DNA from: Ananas comosus
Lineage: Eukaryota; Streptophyta; Magnoliopsida; Poales; Bromeliaceae
Assembly (NCBI RefSeq): GCF_001540865.1
Contig: NC_033632.1
Span: 11,439,464 to 11,503,463, forward strand
Direction: 5' to 3'
DNA: 64,000 nt
The notes under the pieces were generated by a model. It made no database searches, had not been told where the DNA came from, and worked only from the letters and a program-made list of their open reading frames with translations. Shown one piece after another: positions 34,533 to 45,103 of the stretch (position 1 is its first letter; each line of letters opens with the position of its first letter). The position numbers and the translations under genes were made by a program.

Positions 34533-34588
34533 TATGAGTTTTTGCTCAGCTAGACAAATGTATGAGTTTTTGCTCAGCTAGACAAATG
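34533..34588. repeat. Perfect 28-bp tandem duplication
   Basis: TATGAGTTTTTGCTCAGCTA and the eight following bases occur twice without a mismatch, immediately before the eIF2B-like exon. Confidence 0.95.
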
Positions 34589-34604
34589 TGTGTCGTCCAT
34601 ACAG

Positions 34605-34734
34605 AAATAACTTTGTCGGTGCTGATGGGATTGTTGAGAGCGGAGGCATCATAAATATGATGGGGACATATCAGATTGCTTTAGTGGCTCATAGCATGAA
34701 TAAGCCTGTCTATGTAGCCACCGAAAGTTATACG
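34605..34734 (+). pseudogene. eIF2B alpha subunit exon fragment
   Basis: Encodes NNFVGADGIVESGGIINMM, then GTYQIALVAHSMNKPVYVA and TESYT. This is the highly conserved C-terminal part of the alpha subunit of translation initiation factor eIF2B, the guanine-nucleotide exchange factor for eIF2. It is bounded by an acceptor-like ACAG and a donor-like GTACTG, so it resembles one exon copied with its flanks. The following conserved segment of the protein (FARLYPLDQKD in the family) is not found downstream and the preceding ones not upstream. Hence an orphan exon, perhaps captured by a transposon. Confidence 0.75.
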
Positions 34735-34740
34735 GTACTG

Positions 34741-36337
34741 CTTTCAGATCATATCTACCTCTATCATTTTCTTCAGAGTAAAATGAATAGATTGTCTCCG
34801 TGATCTCCTAATATTGAATTTGGTTCTTGACTTCTAACTTAAACATTCTCATTCCTAAAATATCTTATATATTGAGATGCACCTGGTGCCCTTTTGCGTC
34901 CAAAATACTTGATATTCATCAATTTTAGTGCTCAGCAAGCACATAGCCCTTTTCTATAATGTGACCATCTTATAAACTACGGAAGCCATTAAAGTATATA
35001 GGGGTAAAGGCCACTCTCAGATAAAAGAGTCACTTGCTGAGCACGTGACTCATTGCTTCGGACGTTTAGGAATTTAATTGCAATGTATAAGAGTAAATTA
35101 CAGGGTACTTCTGACGGCTAAGTCGCAATATTTTTTCAGGCTTTTCTTTGCAGATCTGTATATAAAATCTTCCCTTTTTTGGCTGTTTTAATGAATTAAC
35201 TTTGGTTTCTTACTATTTTTATCTTACATGAATTCAAATTGGGTCATGATTATTGCATTCTAGGTGAGCGGTTGAGTTAGTATTTTTATAGACTGGAATT
35301 TTTTATTTTACTATTTTTGAAAAGTTTCATGAAGTAGCTGTGTGCAGGATTTATGTAAAAGTTATAATTTTTTATGATTTATGATTTTAATTCTCTATAC
35401 ATATACTTCCTCTTCGCTTGGCGGTCGGAGCAAGAATCCCAGGGAAAGAGAGAATTTGTATGCGGCAGAAGAAAGCGCACAAAGCCTTTTCTGCGAAAGC
35501 GTTGATTACTTCAGGTCCTATGGGACCGAGCTTAAAGCAAGTATTAGTTCTTCCCCCATTTTTTCCCTCCCCTAATTCTACATTATTATTATAGTTATTT
35601 TTTTTCAAATTTGGAATTATTGTTAACTACTAAGATTAACCAAATTAAATAACTTGCAAGCTGCTAATTCAGATATTATCCCAAAATAATATTATCCTAT
35701 TCTCTATATGTATGATATGGTGTCAGATTGGTATAAGTCTCCTTTATTTGTACTATTTTTTTTTTTAAAAAAATCTGGAGATAAATGAAACAGCCTAGGT
35801 TGATTACTTATGCATAGTATATCTGGAGGGTAAGGGCACAATGAAGATATTGCCGTCAAGAATATCAAAGATAGGACTTTGCAAATAATCCAAATTTTAA
35901 ATATTGAGATTCGTACTTTCTGTTTTGTGATTGTTATGGTTTCTCTTTTTTGAGGGATATTGATCTAACAATTTTCACCTTTTGCTCTCAGTGGCGATGG
36001 ACGTGGGTGTTGACGTTTTGCTCTGGTGATGCTGCAGGTTGCGGCTTGTGGATAAGCTGATTTTCTGTTTGAAAATTGTCGGTCTCTCAGGTTGGTTTTC
36101 CTGGTGTTCCTCTCTATTGTGCATTGAAAGTCCCCAGATTTTCTTTGCTTCGGGTTCTGTTTCTTTGCCTCAGGTTAATTACTTTTCTCTTTCTAGGGTC
36201 TGTCTCTATTTTCTGCTAAATTTTTCGCTGCCATGAGATTTCTCTATTTCTGTTGGGTGCAGTTATGGCATCAGTTAGTGTTATTGTTGTTCAGTTTTGT
36301 AAGGGTGAAGGTGTGAAAATATGATAATTAGTGCCCA
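34741..36337. other. Gene-free interval
   Basis: AT-rich. A GC-balanced block at about 35405-35540 has open frames on the plus strand (for example GARIPGKERICMRQKKAHKA) and could be another orphan exon, but I do not recognise it. Nothing else is supported. Confidence 0.3.
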
Positions 36338-36475
36338 CCCTTTGGATGGCTTACTGTGTAGGCAACCAGTTGGCACCATTTTCTTGAAATATGGACTTGA
36401 AATGGGAGCATTTTCAGCGTTAATTGCTGGTTAAATCTGAGCCTTATATATTTCTTATTCTCTTTTTACTTTGAT
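36338..36475 (+). repeat. Dispersed repeat copy 1
   Basis: TTTGGATGGCTTACTGTGTA, TTTCTTGAAATATGGACTTG and CTTATATATTTCTTATTCTC recur at 37411-37548. A weaker third copy lies near 37865-37950. Unknown family. Confidence 0.7.
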
Positions 36476-37009
36476 TTTTGTTGGTTATCGTGGGCTTGAA
36501 ATTTTCATTATTTGTTAAATTTTATTTTACATTTCAGAGCCTACATATTAAAACATGATGTTGTAAAGTACTAGAAAATGTATAAATCGTTCGCATGCAA
36601 TTAGTTACTGTATTTTATGTTGAAAAATCTGGTTTATCCTATTGTAATTGTCTTTATTTATTTCTTATCCAGATTTTGTTGGGAAAAGTTTTGGGTTTTT
36701 TTTATAGTTTGTGATTCATATTCTTGCGTTGATATCTTGAAATATATTGACGTATTGATGTAATGTGTCTTGGCTTACATTGGCTTCTTTTGGTCCTTTT
36801 CCTGTTATGTACAGGTGCAGGGTTGTCTTTGCCATTTTGTATCGTTGTTATTCCTCAGCATATATATATAAAAAGTTCTCTATAATAACACAGCAAAGAG
36901 AAGGCCCAAGATGCAATCTTTTATTCATACACAAATTACATCAATGGCTTTGCTGCTTCCCTCGAAGAAGAAGAAGCAATGGAGATCTCAAGTGAGTAAA
37001 AGAGCACCA

Positions 37010-37274
37010 TTTTATTTAGGGGAAACTTCAAAAACATCCCTTGTGGTTTCAATTTTTTTCGCTTTAGTACCCTGTGGTTTAAAATGTATCAAGTTAGTAT
37101 CCTGTGGTTTCTTATTTTATCACTTTAGTACCCTGTGGTTTTAATTTTGTATCAAGTTAGTACCCTGTGGTTTTTCACTTTATCACTTTAGTACCCTGTG
37201 GTTTTAATTTTGTATCAAGTTAGTACCCTGTGGTTTTTCACAGGGGAGGTTTTTGAAGTTTTCCCTTTTATTTA
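37010..37274. mobile_element. MULE-type MITE with 9-bp target duplication
   Basis: The 247-bp element 37019-37265 starts GGGGAAACTTCAAAAACATC; the reverse complement of its end is GGGAAAACTTCAAAAACCTC. TTTTATTTA flanks it on both sides (37010-37018, 37266-37274). The interior is a tandem repeat of TTAGTACCCTGTGGTTTTAA. The MITE at 47221 has the same ends. Confidence 0.9.
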
Positions 37275-37314
37275 TATCCCTCTGTTCTCTTTTTGCTATA
37301 CTCTGTTTTGATTT

Positions 37315-37320
<6 letters not shown>

Positions 37321-37378
<58 letters not shown>
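37321..37378. repeat. (TA)n microsatellite
   Basis: Uninterrupted TA run of about 58 bp. Confidence 0.95.
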
Positions 37379-37380
<2 letters not shown>

Positions 37381-37410
37381 CAGAGGATTCCAGTGTTGTA
37401 TCAGTGTTTC

Positions 37411-37548
37411 TGCCTAATCTTTGGATGGCCTATCATGTAGGCAACAGTTGGCGCTGTTTTCTTGAAATATGGACTTGAAGTTGGAGCATTTTTAGTGTTG
37501 ATTGCTGAGTAAATCTGAGTCTTATATATTTCTTATTCTCTTTTTTAT
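37411..37548 (+). repeat. Dispersed repeat copy 2
   Basis: Same unit as 36338-36475, about 1.07 kb downstream, with the MITE and the TA run between the copies. Confidence 0.7.
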
Positions 37549-38719
37549 TTCTATTGATTTTATGTGATTTGCATGATATGGGGAGATAGGATTATATAAA
37601 GTTAAATTTCAATATATACAATTATTGAATGCAAAATATAATCCCGTTATTCTTGGGATTACAAAATTTACATAATTACATTCTAGAAATGTACAATATT
37701 TGAATCCAAATATTTTCTATTTAGAGTGGTTGCCATACTTGAGAGATTGTCATTCTTGAGTTTCCACAATTGCTTATGATTATGTGGCTTGCCATTTGAT
37801 ACAATTTATTTATGCTTAGGAGTTGACACATTTACGGTTACTGCCTATTATGTTTTTGCTTAATTCTTTGTGGTGCCCAAATTGGAGCAGTTTGGAGCTC
37901 CGAGCAGTTTTTATGTTGGTGGATGATTAAATCTAAGTCCCAACTGTTTTTTCCCCATTCAATTTTGAGCTATTCACTGTGGTGGTTCTTGCTTTTGGGT
38001 CATAAAAATTGCTGCAGTTTTAGTTAGTAAAAAATGGAATGAAAACTCATTAGTTTAGGCGCATGTTTTGCAACCTATCCTTGCTCAACTATTGGAGATT
38101 TGGTTTGTGCATTTATGTGGACACTTTTTAAAATTATATATATATTTTTTTATTTTCCAGCTAAGACTTAGGTGCTTGGAGGATCAATATTGCATCTGTT
38201 TTCAAATGTACGTGTACTTTTCCTTTTTATTTTCCTATAAAAAATTTTAAATACTTTCCTGTTTATATACAGTTTTGCTTATGTGGTCTTTGTAGTTATC
38301 ATTATTAAAATCTTAGCAGATTATTAATCTATTTGGTTTCGTTGTTTGTAGCTTAGCCGTCATTCTCCTGATACTTAAGCTGCTAATATCAAGAGGACTG
38401 GAGTTGTTTACAAAGAAACGCAGGTATTTTATCCGTTGAAAGGTTTGGCTTTTACCTTCGGTGGTCACAATTAGTTATTTTATGAGCTAATACTGTTATT
38501 GTTTTTAAATTATATCTATAGAGCTTTTTCTTTTTCTTTTTTTTTTTACCAGCTCAACCTTTAGGAGTTTGGAGAGTTTATGCTGCATCTGTTTTCGGAA
38601 GTATGTACGAGCCTTATCTCTGTTTTTTTGGGTTCACAAATATCTTAATTATCGTCCGTATTTCTATAATGTAATGACAAATCATTCGTATTTGCATTAT
38701 CCTGCCTTTCTGGTCAAAC

Positions 38720-38752
<33 letters not shown>

Positions 38753-39464
38753 GCCAAAGTAACATGATTTTTTTTGGGTTTTATCTTTATTTAAATTTGA
38801 AATATATATATGCATTTTTACTTCATATCTTTGGATAGGATTCAGAATTATTATTATTTTATTATTACTATAATTATTAGTATCTTTATCTTAATACACA
38901 TAAATTGTTAACTTTACTGTTTTTTATTTTGATCCTTAAGCTTTTTTTTGCAATCAAGTTTTTAATATCTTTATCTTTTTAAACGTGAATTGTGAACCTT
39001 AAAGAAGATCTCCCTTTATTTTTAATGGTTGTGTTCCAACCTTTTTAATATTTTTATTTTATTTATCGGTGCGATATTCGTATTTTTATATTTGAGTGGT
39101 TGGTTTATGACTACTCTTTGAGGGAATTAAGACTTGGTTAGTTTAGCTAGCTTTTTGCACTTAGTTGAATAATCAGTTTTGGTTCAAATCTTGCTGATGC
39201 TTGCCCGTAGTGCTTTTTTCTTGGTTGGATTCATGCCATACCTCTGCCTAACTGCCCCCTATTTTGTATATAAATAGGTTCATATTTAGTTCTTAATTAT
39301 AGTACAAATAATCTACCTTATATTAACTTTTATTGTTAATATTTATGCTGGGTTTTGATTCTATATACCTTCTAATCATCGTATTATGATTCTTTTCTAA
39401 ATAGTTTTAGTAATTTGATATGTTCTGAAAATTATATATTTCTAAGAAAATATACTCTTAAGAC
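37549..39464. other. Gene-free interval
   Basis: AT-rich. It contains a weak third copy of the dispersed repeat (about 37865-37950), a pair of related segments (38158-38222 and 38548-38612, sharing GCATCTGTTTTC), and an (AAT)n run at 38720-38751. No gene is recognised. Confidence 0.45.
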
Positions 39465-39592
39465 ACGGGGCGAGCTGGAGTGGGTGCGTTCTTTGGTGCA
39501 CGCGCACGCGGGGGAGTGGGAGTGGGAGTGGGAGTGGGGGCTGGGGCGCAGCCTGGCGTGGATGCGAGCCCGAGTGTTGTGGGTTGCATATA
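39465..39592 (+). repeat. G-rich dispersed repeat
   Basis: GGGAGT hexamer run followed by TGGCGTGGATGCGAGCCCGA and GTGTTGTGG. The stretch at 31218-31310 has the same order. Unknown element. Confidence 0.6.
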
Positions 39593-39987
39593 GAAAAAAT
39601 TTCTGCAGTTACATAGTATTCTGGTTTTGTTCTCCAAGAGAATTTTCTGGAGAATTTTTTTTCCTTTTGTTGTAGTTTTATGTGTTGGCTGACAAAAAAA
39701 GGCCTTATGACTTTATTTACTGTGTTTTTTTTTTTTCGGACATTGCTTGATTTGTAGGGCTTAGCATTGCGTGACTTACTATGTATGATGGTTTTTTTGC
39801 CTTTGATGCATAATAAAAACAAAAAGATATTGATAGTTATAATAATTTACTGTTGTATTGTTTTTCCGCCGCATCGCGCGGGTCCGTACCTAGTATTCGT
39901 TTATTACATAATCCTCGTAGAAAACCAATTCCCCTAGTACGCATCTCATCTCATTCTAGGGATTTAGTCCACTCCTCCTCCCCACCA

Positions 39988-40113
39988 ATGTCTCCTCCAC
40001 ACTCTTCTCCTTCCTCTTTCTCTTCCTCCGCTCCCTCCTCTCTCTCCGTGGGAGAAGCAGGGGTCGTAGCAACAATGGCGTTGTCTTCCTCTTTCGATCG
40101 ACTCCCGGATTGA
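39988..40113 (+). promoter_or_regulatory. Upstream reading frame in the CNGC leader
   Basis: A 41-codon frame (MSPPHSSPSS...FDRLPD) lies in the CT-rich stretch before the channel start codon, provided transcription starts before 39988. A second in-frame ATG within it (about 40075) gives a 12-codon version. Confidence 0.4.
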
Positions 40114-40116
40114 GAA

Positions 40117-40170
40117 ATGGGGCCGAGTCCGAGGTGGATTTTGGTTTGTGAGGGCTTTTGTGGGGTTTGA
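40117..40170 (+). promoter_or_regulatory. Second upstream reading frame
   Basis: MGPSPRWILVCEGFCGV and stop, ending 18 bases before the channel ATG at 40189. Reinitiation after so short a gap would be inefficient, so it could damp translation. Confidence 0.4.
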
Positions 40171-40188
40171 TCGAAGGGTTTCGGGGAA

Positions 40189-43100
40189 ATGGTTCGGTCC
40201 AAGGTTGCGGTGGAGGAGGAGATCGAGAAGAGGGCCGTGAGGTAAAAAAATTTGATGAGACCCTGGTTTAATTTGCTGTTTGGAGATGAAACCCTAAGTA
40301 AAGATTCGATTTTGGGAAGAGTTTTTAGGTTTTGGGGGTGAAAATATGGAGGAGAATTAAGCTCTTTGCTTTTCTATGTTATCATTATTGTATTATTTAA
40401 CTATTGTTTAGCAGAGCTATCGGAAGAAGCACGGATTTTTAATTTTTTCTGCTTTGCTATATAGATGAAACAAAAGCCGCTTATAACAATTGCTTCTTGA
40501 AGTAGAGAAGCTGGTCCAGAAGCGCTTCCGCTTCTTTCCTTCTTTATGTTATTTGTTTATTCATTGTTTGTAGTTAATGCTCTTTGTTTGGTAGAGCTAT
40601 TCAGAGAAGCACAGATACTTTTTTTTATTAGAAAAGAAACTCTTCGATAGTTGTGCTATATAGCTGAACTAGAAGCCGTTTCGCTAATGCTTCTTGAAGT
40701 AGAGAAGATGTTTTAAAAGCTTGGCGACATCAATATATGATGGTTTACTTGGCCTTTATTCACAAACTAGTTTTTGTTTTGTATTCTTTGGACTCGTGTA
40801 ATAAGTGTTCTTTTGGCGCAATTTTTTAATGTGTTTTTGTGTTTTTTAGTTGATTAAGTAAAATTTTTAGAAATATTACATAATTTTTTTTGGTATCTAA
40901 GCTGATAGGAACACACACTGCTCATGGATTTTAAACAAACAAACAAACAAGAATGCATTTTTTTTGTTTTGTAGTAATATTTCAATTAGCAATTAAAAGT
41001 TCTATCATTTGTTTATTCAAATCACAATCACATATTGACGAGGTACAGAGCTCATCATGCGTCCAGTAATGTTTATATCTCATTTTCACTCGTTTGTGCA
41101 TTAAAAAATAGTGATCAGATTCTATTTGAAAAAAAAAACAGAATTTTGAAGTAATTTAGCCTCTCTCTTATTTAAATCTTCGCAGGTTTAAAACTGACGA
41201 GAAGCAAGACCAGCCTATACCTGAACAGTCGGTCCCAAAAACCAAAAAACCAGCTTCTAAAAATGCGGGCCGAAGATTTCTCAGTTTGTCTAAATTATTC
41301 TCCGAAGGCCACGAGCCAAGATCGAAACTAACACTCGATCCTGACGGTCGTATTGTGCTCATATGGAACCGGATTTTCCTACTCTCATGCTTAGCTTCGC
41401 TATGTATAGACCCTCTATTCTTCTTCTTACCTTTCGTGGATGCTACTAATTGGAGCTTATGCATTAGAACGGATCAGCACTTGAGGATGGTGCTTACGTA
41501 CTTTCGGTCTATTCTCGACTTATTCTATATAGTGCATATTGTTGTTAAGTTCCATATTGCGTATGTGGATCCGAGCTCCATGGTTCTTGGGAAGGGAGAG
41601 CTCGTAATGGATCATAAAAAAATTGCGAGAAGATATATTAGATCGGATTTCTTTGTTGATCTAATGGGAGGGTTGCCGTTTCTGCAGGTAACTTTTAGTT
41701 TCAATGCAAAATTCTCTCCTCTTTATAAGGGAATATCTTAATTAGACCCTCATTTTTGCTACTCTCCGTAACTTCTCGGACTTTATACTCATTTCAGGGC
41801 ATGTGGTTAGGTATCTTCTTTTAGAGAAACTAAGAAAAGAACAAAATATTGTTTCATTTGGGCTTTTAGTGAATGAATTTTGGGAAGCCTCAAGCTCTCA
41901 CATAGACAAAAAAAAGCTTCTTATTTTGTATTTTGGTTATTTTACTAGTATAAAATATAATGGTTTTTTTTTCTTTTTTAAACCCTTGATGCAGATTCTC
42001 GTCTGGTTTGTAATGCCCATGATCAGTTTTAATCGCATAAATACCCCTTATCTCCTGATAATTTTGATTCAGTGTACCGTCCGATTTTACATAATAATTC
42101 CTATAAGCAAACAAATCATCAATGTTGCTGGTTTTATCGCGAAGACCGCTTGGGGAGGAGCTATCTACAATCTACTACTCTACCTGCTGGCAAGCCATGT
42201 AAGCAAATGTTCTTTGCCGTTCTCAAATATTCCATACTTTTCTTGATACTTGGGAAGCTGCGATTCGATTTAGAAATGAAAAGGTGTATCGTCGTGCCCC
42301 AAACTATGGGTCTTATCGCGAATCTTTTTTTTAACTTTAGGAATATTTAACTTCTGATGGAAACCTTATACAATTTTCTGAAATTAAACAACATGTTAGT
42401 AGGGGGTTTGAATAACCATAAAACTAATGTGCAAGGATACATTTTTGTCCACCTTAGATTCTTTAGTTCTATGTCAATTGAACTTAAAGAAAATATCAAG
42501 CATCAAAACCTATTTTGATAGGTCGTGGGATCGATCTACTATTTATTGATGGTGGAACGACAAGCAACGTGTTGGCAATCGCAGTGCTTGATGGAAACCG
42601 GCTCCCCAAACACGACTTCTTGTGAATTTAAGTTTCTTAATTGTGAATATGCTAGTTCGACAGAGGCTCAAATTTGGGCGAATACAACGAATGTGTTCAC
42701 AAACTGTGATGCGAGTAACAAAACTATCCCTTTCAACTACGGCATATTTCTTTTGGGATTGCAATTCGGTGCTGCTACTGCATCATTATCTGAGAAGTAC
42801 TTCTACTCTCTATGGTGGGGCTTTCAACAGTTGAGGTATAGTTCTATGTTCTTGGTCTTTAAAATCTCAATAAAAGGATTTATTATTTTATTGGGTTTAT
42901 CATGTTTTATCTTTCTTAGTTTTTTTTTTTCCATAGTTTGAACATGAATACATCATTAATCGCATGTGGAAATGATGATATTATATTTTTGGAATTGTCA
43001 TCTGGCTAACATGGAAAATCCCCTTTTGTGAATATCATGATTTGCACTTTGTCCTCTATACAATGTTAACGCTTTTTCGTTGCATCTACTATGCAAGAAC

Positions 43101-45103
43101 TGTTAGAAATTATTGAAATGCGATAAAAAAGAATTATTTAAATAAAGTTATAATGGGTATTTAAGATCATATTTCAATATTTCCTGGTGATTATTATTCC
43201 GGGGGTTAAATGCAAATCGTGTAATCTTTAACGGCTTTTTTTTTTTTTTTTTCTAAAGCACTTATTATCCTTCTCTTGATTTTTTTTCTTTTCTTTTTTC
43301 AGCACATATGGGAACCCGTTGGTGACAAGCGCTTTCGTTGGTGAAAATTTATTCGCCATCGGACTTACTGTTCTCAGCCTTGGTCTCTTTGCTCAATTAC
43401 TTGGTAGCATGCTGGTAAGTACGAAATTTCTCTCTCCTCGAACTTTATCTTTAATCACAGACCTAAATATCACAATTTTCACTTTGCCCACCTGAAATAC
43501 TGCAACCTATACATCCAATTTTTACCATCGTAAAAAGAATTCATCGCTCTGCCTTGTTTGTTGAGCCTTTGTTTAACTTTTTTTTTTTTTTAATCTGATT
43601 GATCCTCGAGAGAATTAGGAAAGAAAGATAAGAGGCAAAAAAAAAATCACTCTCTTAACCTAACATCAAATTTCTTGTAGATCTACTTGAGATCTACAAG
43701 CGAAAATCTCGAAGAGTGGCGGTTGAAGCAAAGAGACACCGAGGAGTGGATGAAGGATCACCAGCTCCCCGACAGTATACAGGATCGAGTCAGCCGGTTT
43801 ATTCATTACAAGTGGCTCGCGACACGAGGAGTGGAAGAAGAGTCGATGTTGAAAGCTTTACCTGCCGACCTTCGTCGCGATATACAACACCACCTATGTA
43901 TGGAACTCGTTCGACGTGTAAGTGCGGCAAAAATTAGGAGGTAAAAGTAAAAAAAAAATGTATTTCCTTGCTGTGATTCCAACTCTTTATGTAATCGCAG
44001 GTTCCGTTCTTCTCGGAGATGGATGATCAACTCCTCGACGCGATATGCGAGCGCATGGTCTCATTCTTGCGCACCGAGGGCACCTATATAATCCGCGAGG
44101 GAGACCCCGTGACCGAGATGCTCTTCATAATCCGCGGGAAGCTAGAGAGCTCCACGACCGACGGGGGCCGTACCGATTTCTTCAACTCCATAATTCTAAA
44201 ACCCGGGGATTTCTGCGGGGAGGAGCTCCTCACTTGGGCTTTACTTCCCACCACCGAATTCAAGTACCTCTTGTCGACAAGAACCGTCAAAACGCTCGTC
44301 GAGGTCGAGGCGTTTGCGTTGCGTGCCGAGGATCTCAAGTTCGTTGCCAACCAGTTCAGAAAACTGCACAGCAAGAGGCTTCAACACACATTCCGGTTCG
44401 ATGAACTTGTTAAATTATATAAAACAACCGTTTTTAATATTTATATTTAACACCCCCTTTCACGTCTAAGCTCGAAACTTTTTGATAGGCGTGAGATGCG
44501 GACTTTTAAATAAATGAGAGGAGATTAAATAACGATAGTGGCCGGGCGGGACGGACTGTGGATCTCTTGCTCTGATATCATATTAAAGAATGTGAAATAG
44601 TCGTTTCGCCAGAAGCATAAGATGCTAGAGAATGGTGTTTTTAATTTCTATATTCAACATAACCGTTTGTTCTCTGGTTTGCAAATGTATTATATTTAAC
44701 GTGTGGTGGATTTTGTTCGCTTGTACTCTGATACCATGTGAAAAAACTGCTTTATCTAAAAGCTTAAGCTGTCCGAGAATGGTATTTTAATATGTTATGT
44801 ATCGACAGGTTCTACTCGTACCATTGGAGGACGTGGGCTGCGTGCTTCATACAGGCGGCGTGGCGGAGGCACTGGAGGAAGCAAATGGAGGCGAAAGATC
44901 AAGAGAGCCCGTGGACGCCGTTCTTCTCGTTGGTGAACGAACAAGTCGCGATCGAGGCCAGACAAGAAGACGAAGGGCGGAGCCCGAGTTCGCTCAGCGA
45001 GGGAGCTGCGCTTCCGGTAACGGTGATCGCCTCGATCTTCAGGAAGGCTCATCCTCAGAAGCCCGACGAGCCGGACTTCTCCGCCGACGATCACTTCGAG
45101 TAG
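40189..45103 (+). CDS. Cyclic nucleotide-gated channel, upstream tandem copy
   Basis: Eight exons by splice signals and comparison with the paralogue at 49566: 40189-40241, 41186-41687, 41995-42198, 42522-42835, 43303-43414, 43681-43917, 44001-44395, 44809-45103. They join in frame to 2112 nt (703 aa). The product is a plasma- or nuclear-membrane Ca2+/cation channel subunit. S1 lies near residue 75. The pore has STYGNPL (filter position G361-N362-P363) and S6 is FAIGLTVLSLGLFAQLLG. The C-linker is 396-474. The cyclic-nucleotide-binding domain runs from 475, with the cassette PGDFCGEELLTWALLP. The IQ motif is FIQAAWRR (619-626). CNBD and tail resemble plant group III (CNGC14-18; nearest CNGC15 from memory). 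The filter GNP replaces the usual GQN. The seventh intron is a TRIM retrotransposon; without its removal the frame ends at 44450, before the IQ motif. Confidence 0.85.
40396..40720 (+). repeat. Two-copy tandem repeat in intron 1 of the upstream CNGC
   Basis: Two diverged copies of about 185 bp share AGAGCTAT..AGAAGCAC, TGCTATATAG.TGAA, AAGCCG and GCTTCTTGAAGTAGAGAAG. The second starts near 40580. The AGAAGC-rich text recalls MITEs near 51000 and 58700. Confidence 0.6.
44396..44397 (+). other. Splice donor contributed by target duplication
   Basis: CCG|GTTCGA: the GT is inside the left GGTTC duplication. It is a weak match to the usual AG|GTAAGT, so leaky splicing is plausible. Confidence 0.7.
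44400..44807 (-). mobile_element. TRIM retrotransposon forming intron 7 of the upstream CNGC
   Basis: A diverged relative of the intact TRIM at 58104-58375, organised LTR-internal-LTR-internal-LTR. Left LTR about 44400-44451 (shortened). Internal region with CACGTCTAAGCTCGAAACTT and CTTGCTCTGATATCA. Middle LTR 44591-44658 (TGTGAAATAGTC...TTCAACA). Second internal region ending CTCTGATACCA. Right LTR 44737-44807 (TGTGAAAAAACTGC...ATCGACA). CTCTGATACCA is the primer site for initiator tRNA-Met read on the minus strand. GGTTC flanks the insert (44395-44399, 44808-44812) as a 5-bp target duplication. The three-LTR form is known for TRIMs and arises by recombination. The very left end is degenerate, so the exact first base is inferred from the duplication. 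Confidence 0.85.
44807..44808 (+). other. Splice acceptor made of TRIM end plus target duplication
   Basis: ATCGACA|GGTTC: the terminal CA of the LTR and the first G of the right duplication create the acceptor AG. Joining to 44395 recreates CATTCCGGTTCTACTC, matching CATTCCGGTTTTACTC in the paralogue. Confidence 0.75.

Noticed and set aside
44019..44450. Stand-alone CNBD protein ending at 44450
   Set aside because: The frame is an exon of the channel running into TRIM sequence; the paralogue shows the true continuation at 44809. A truncated isoform remains possible if the intron is retained.
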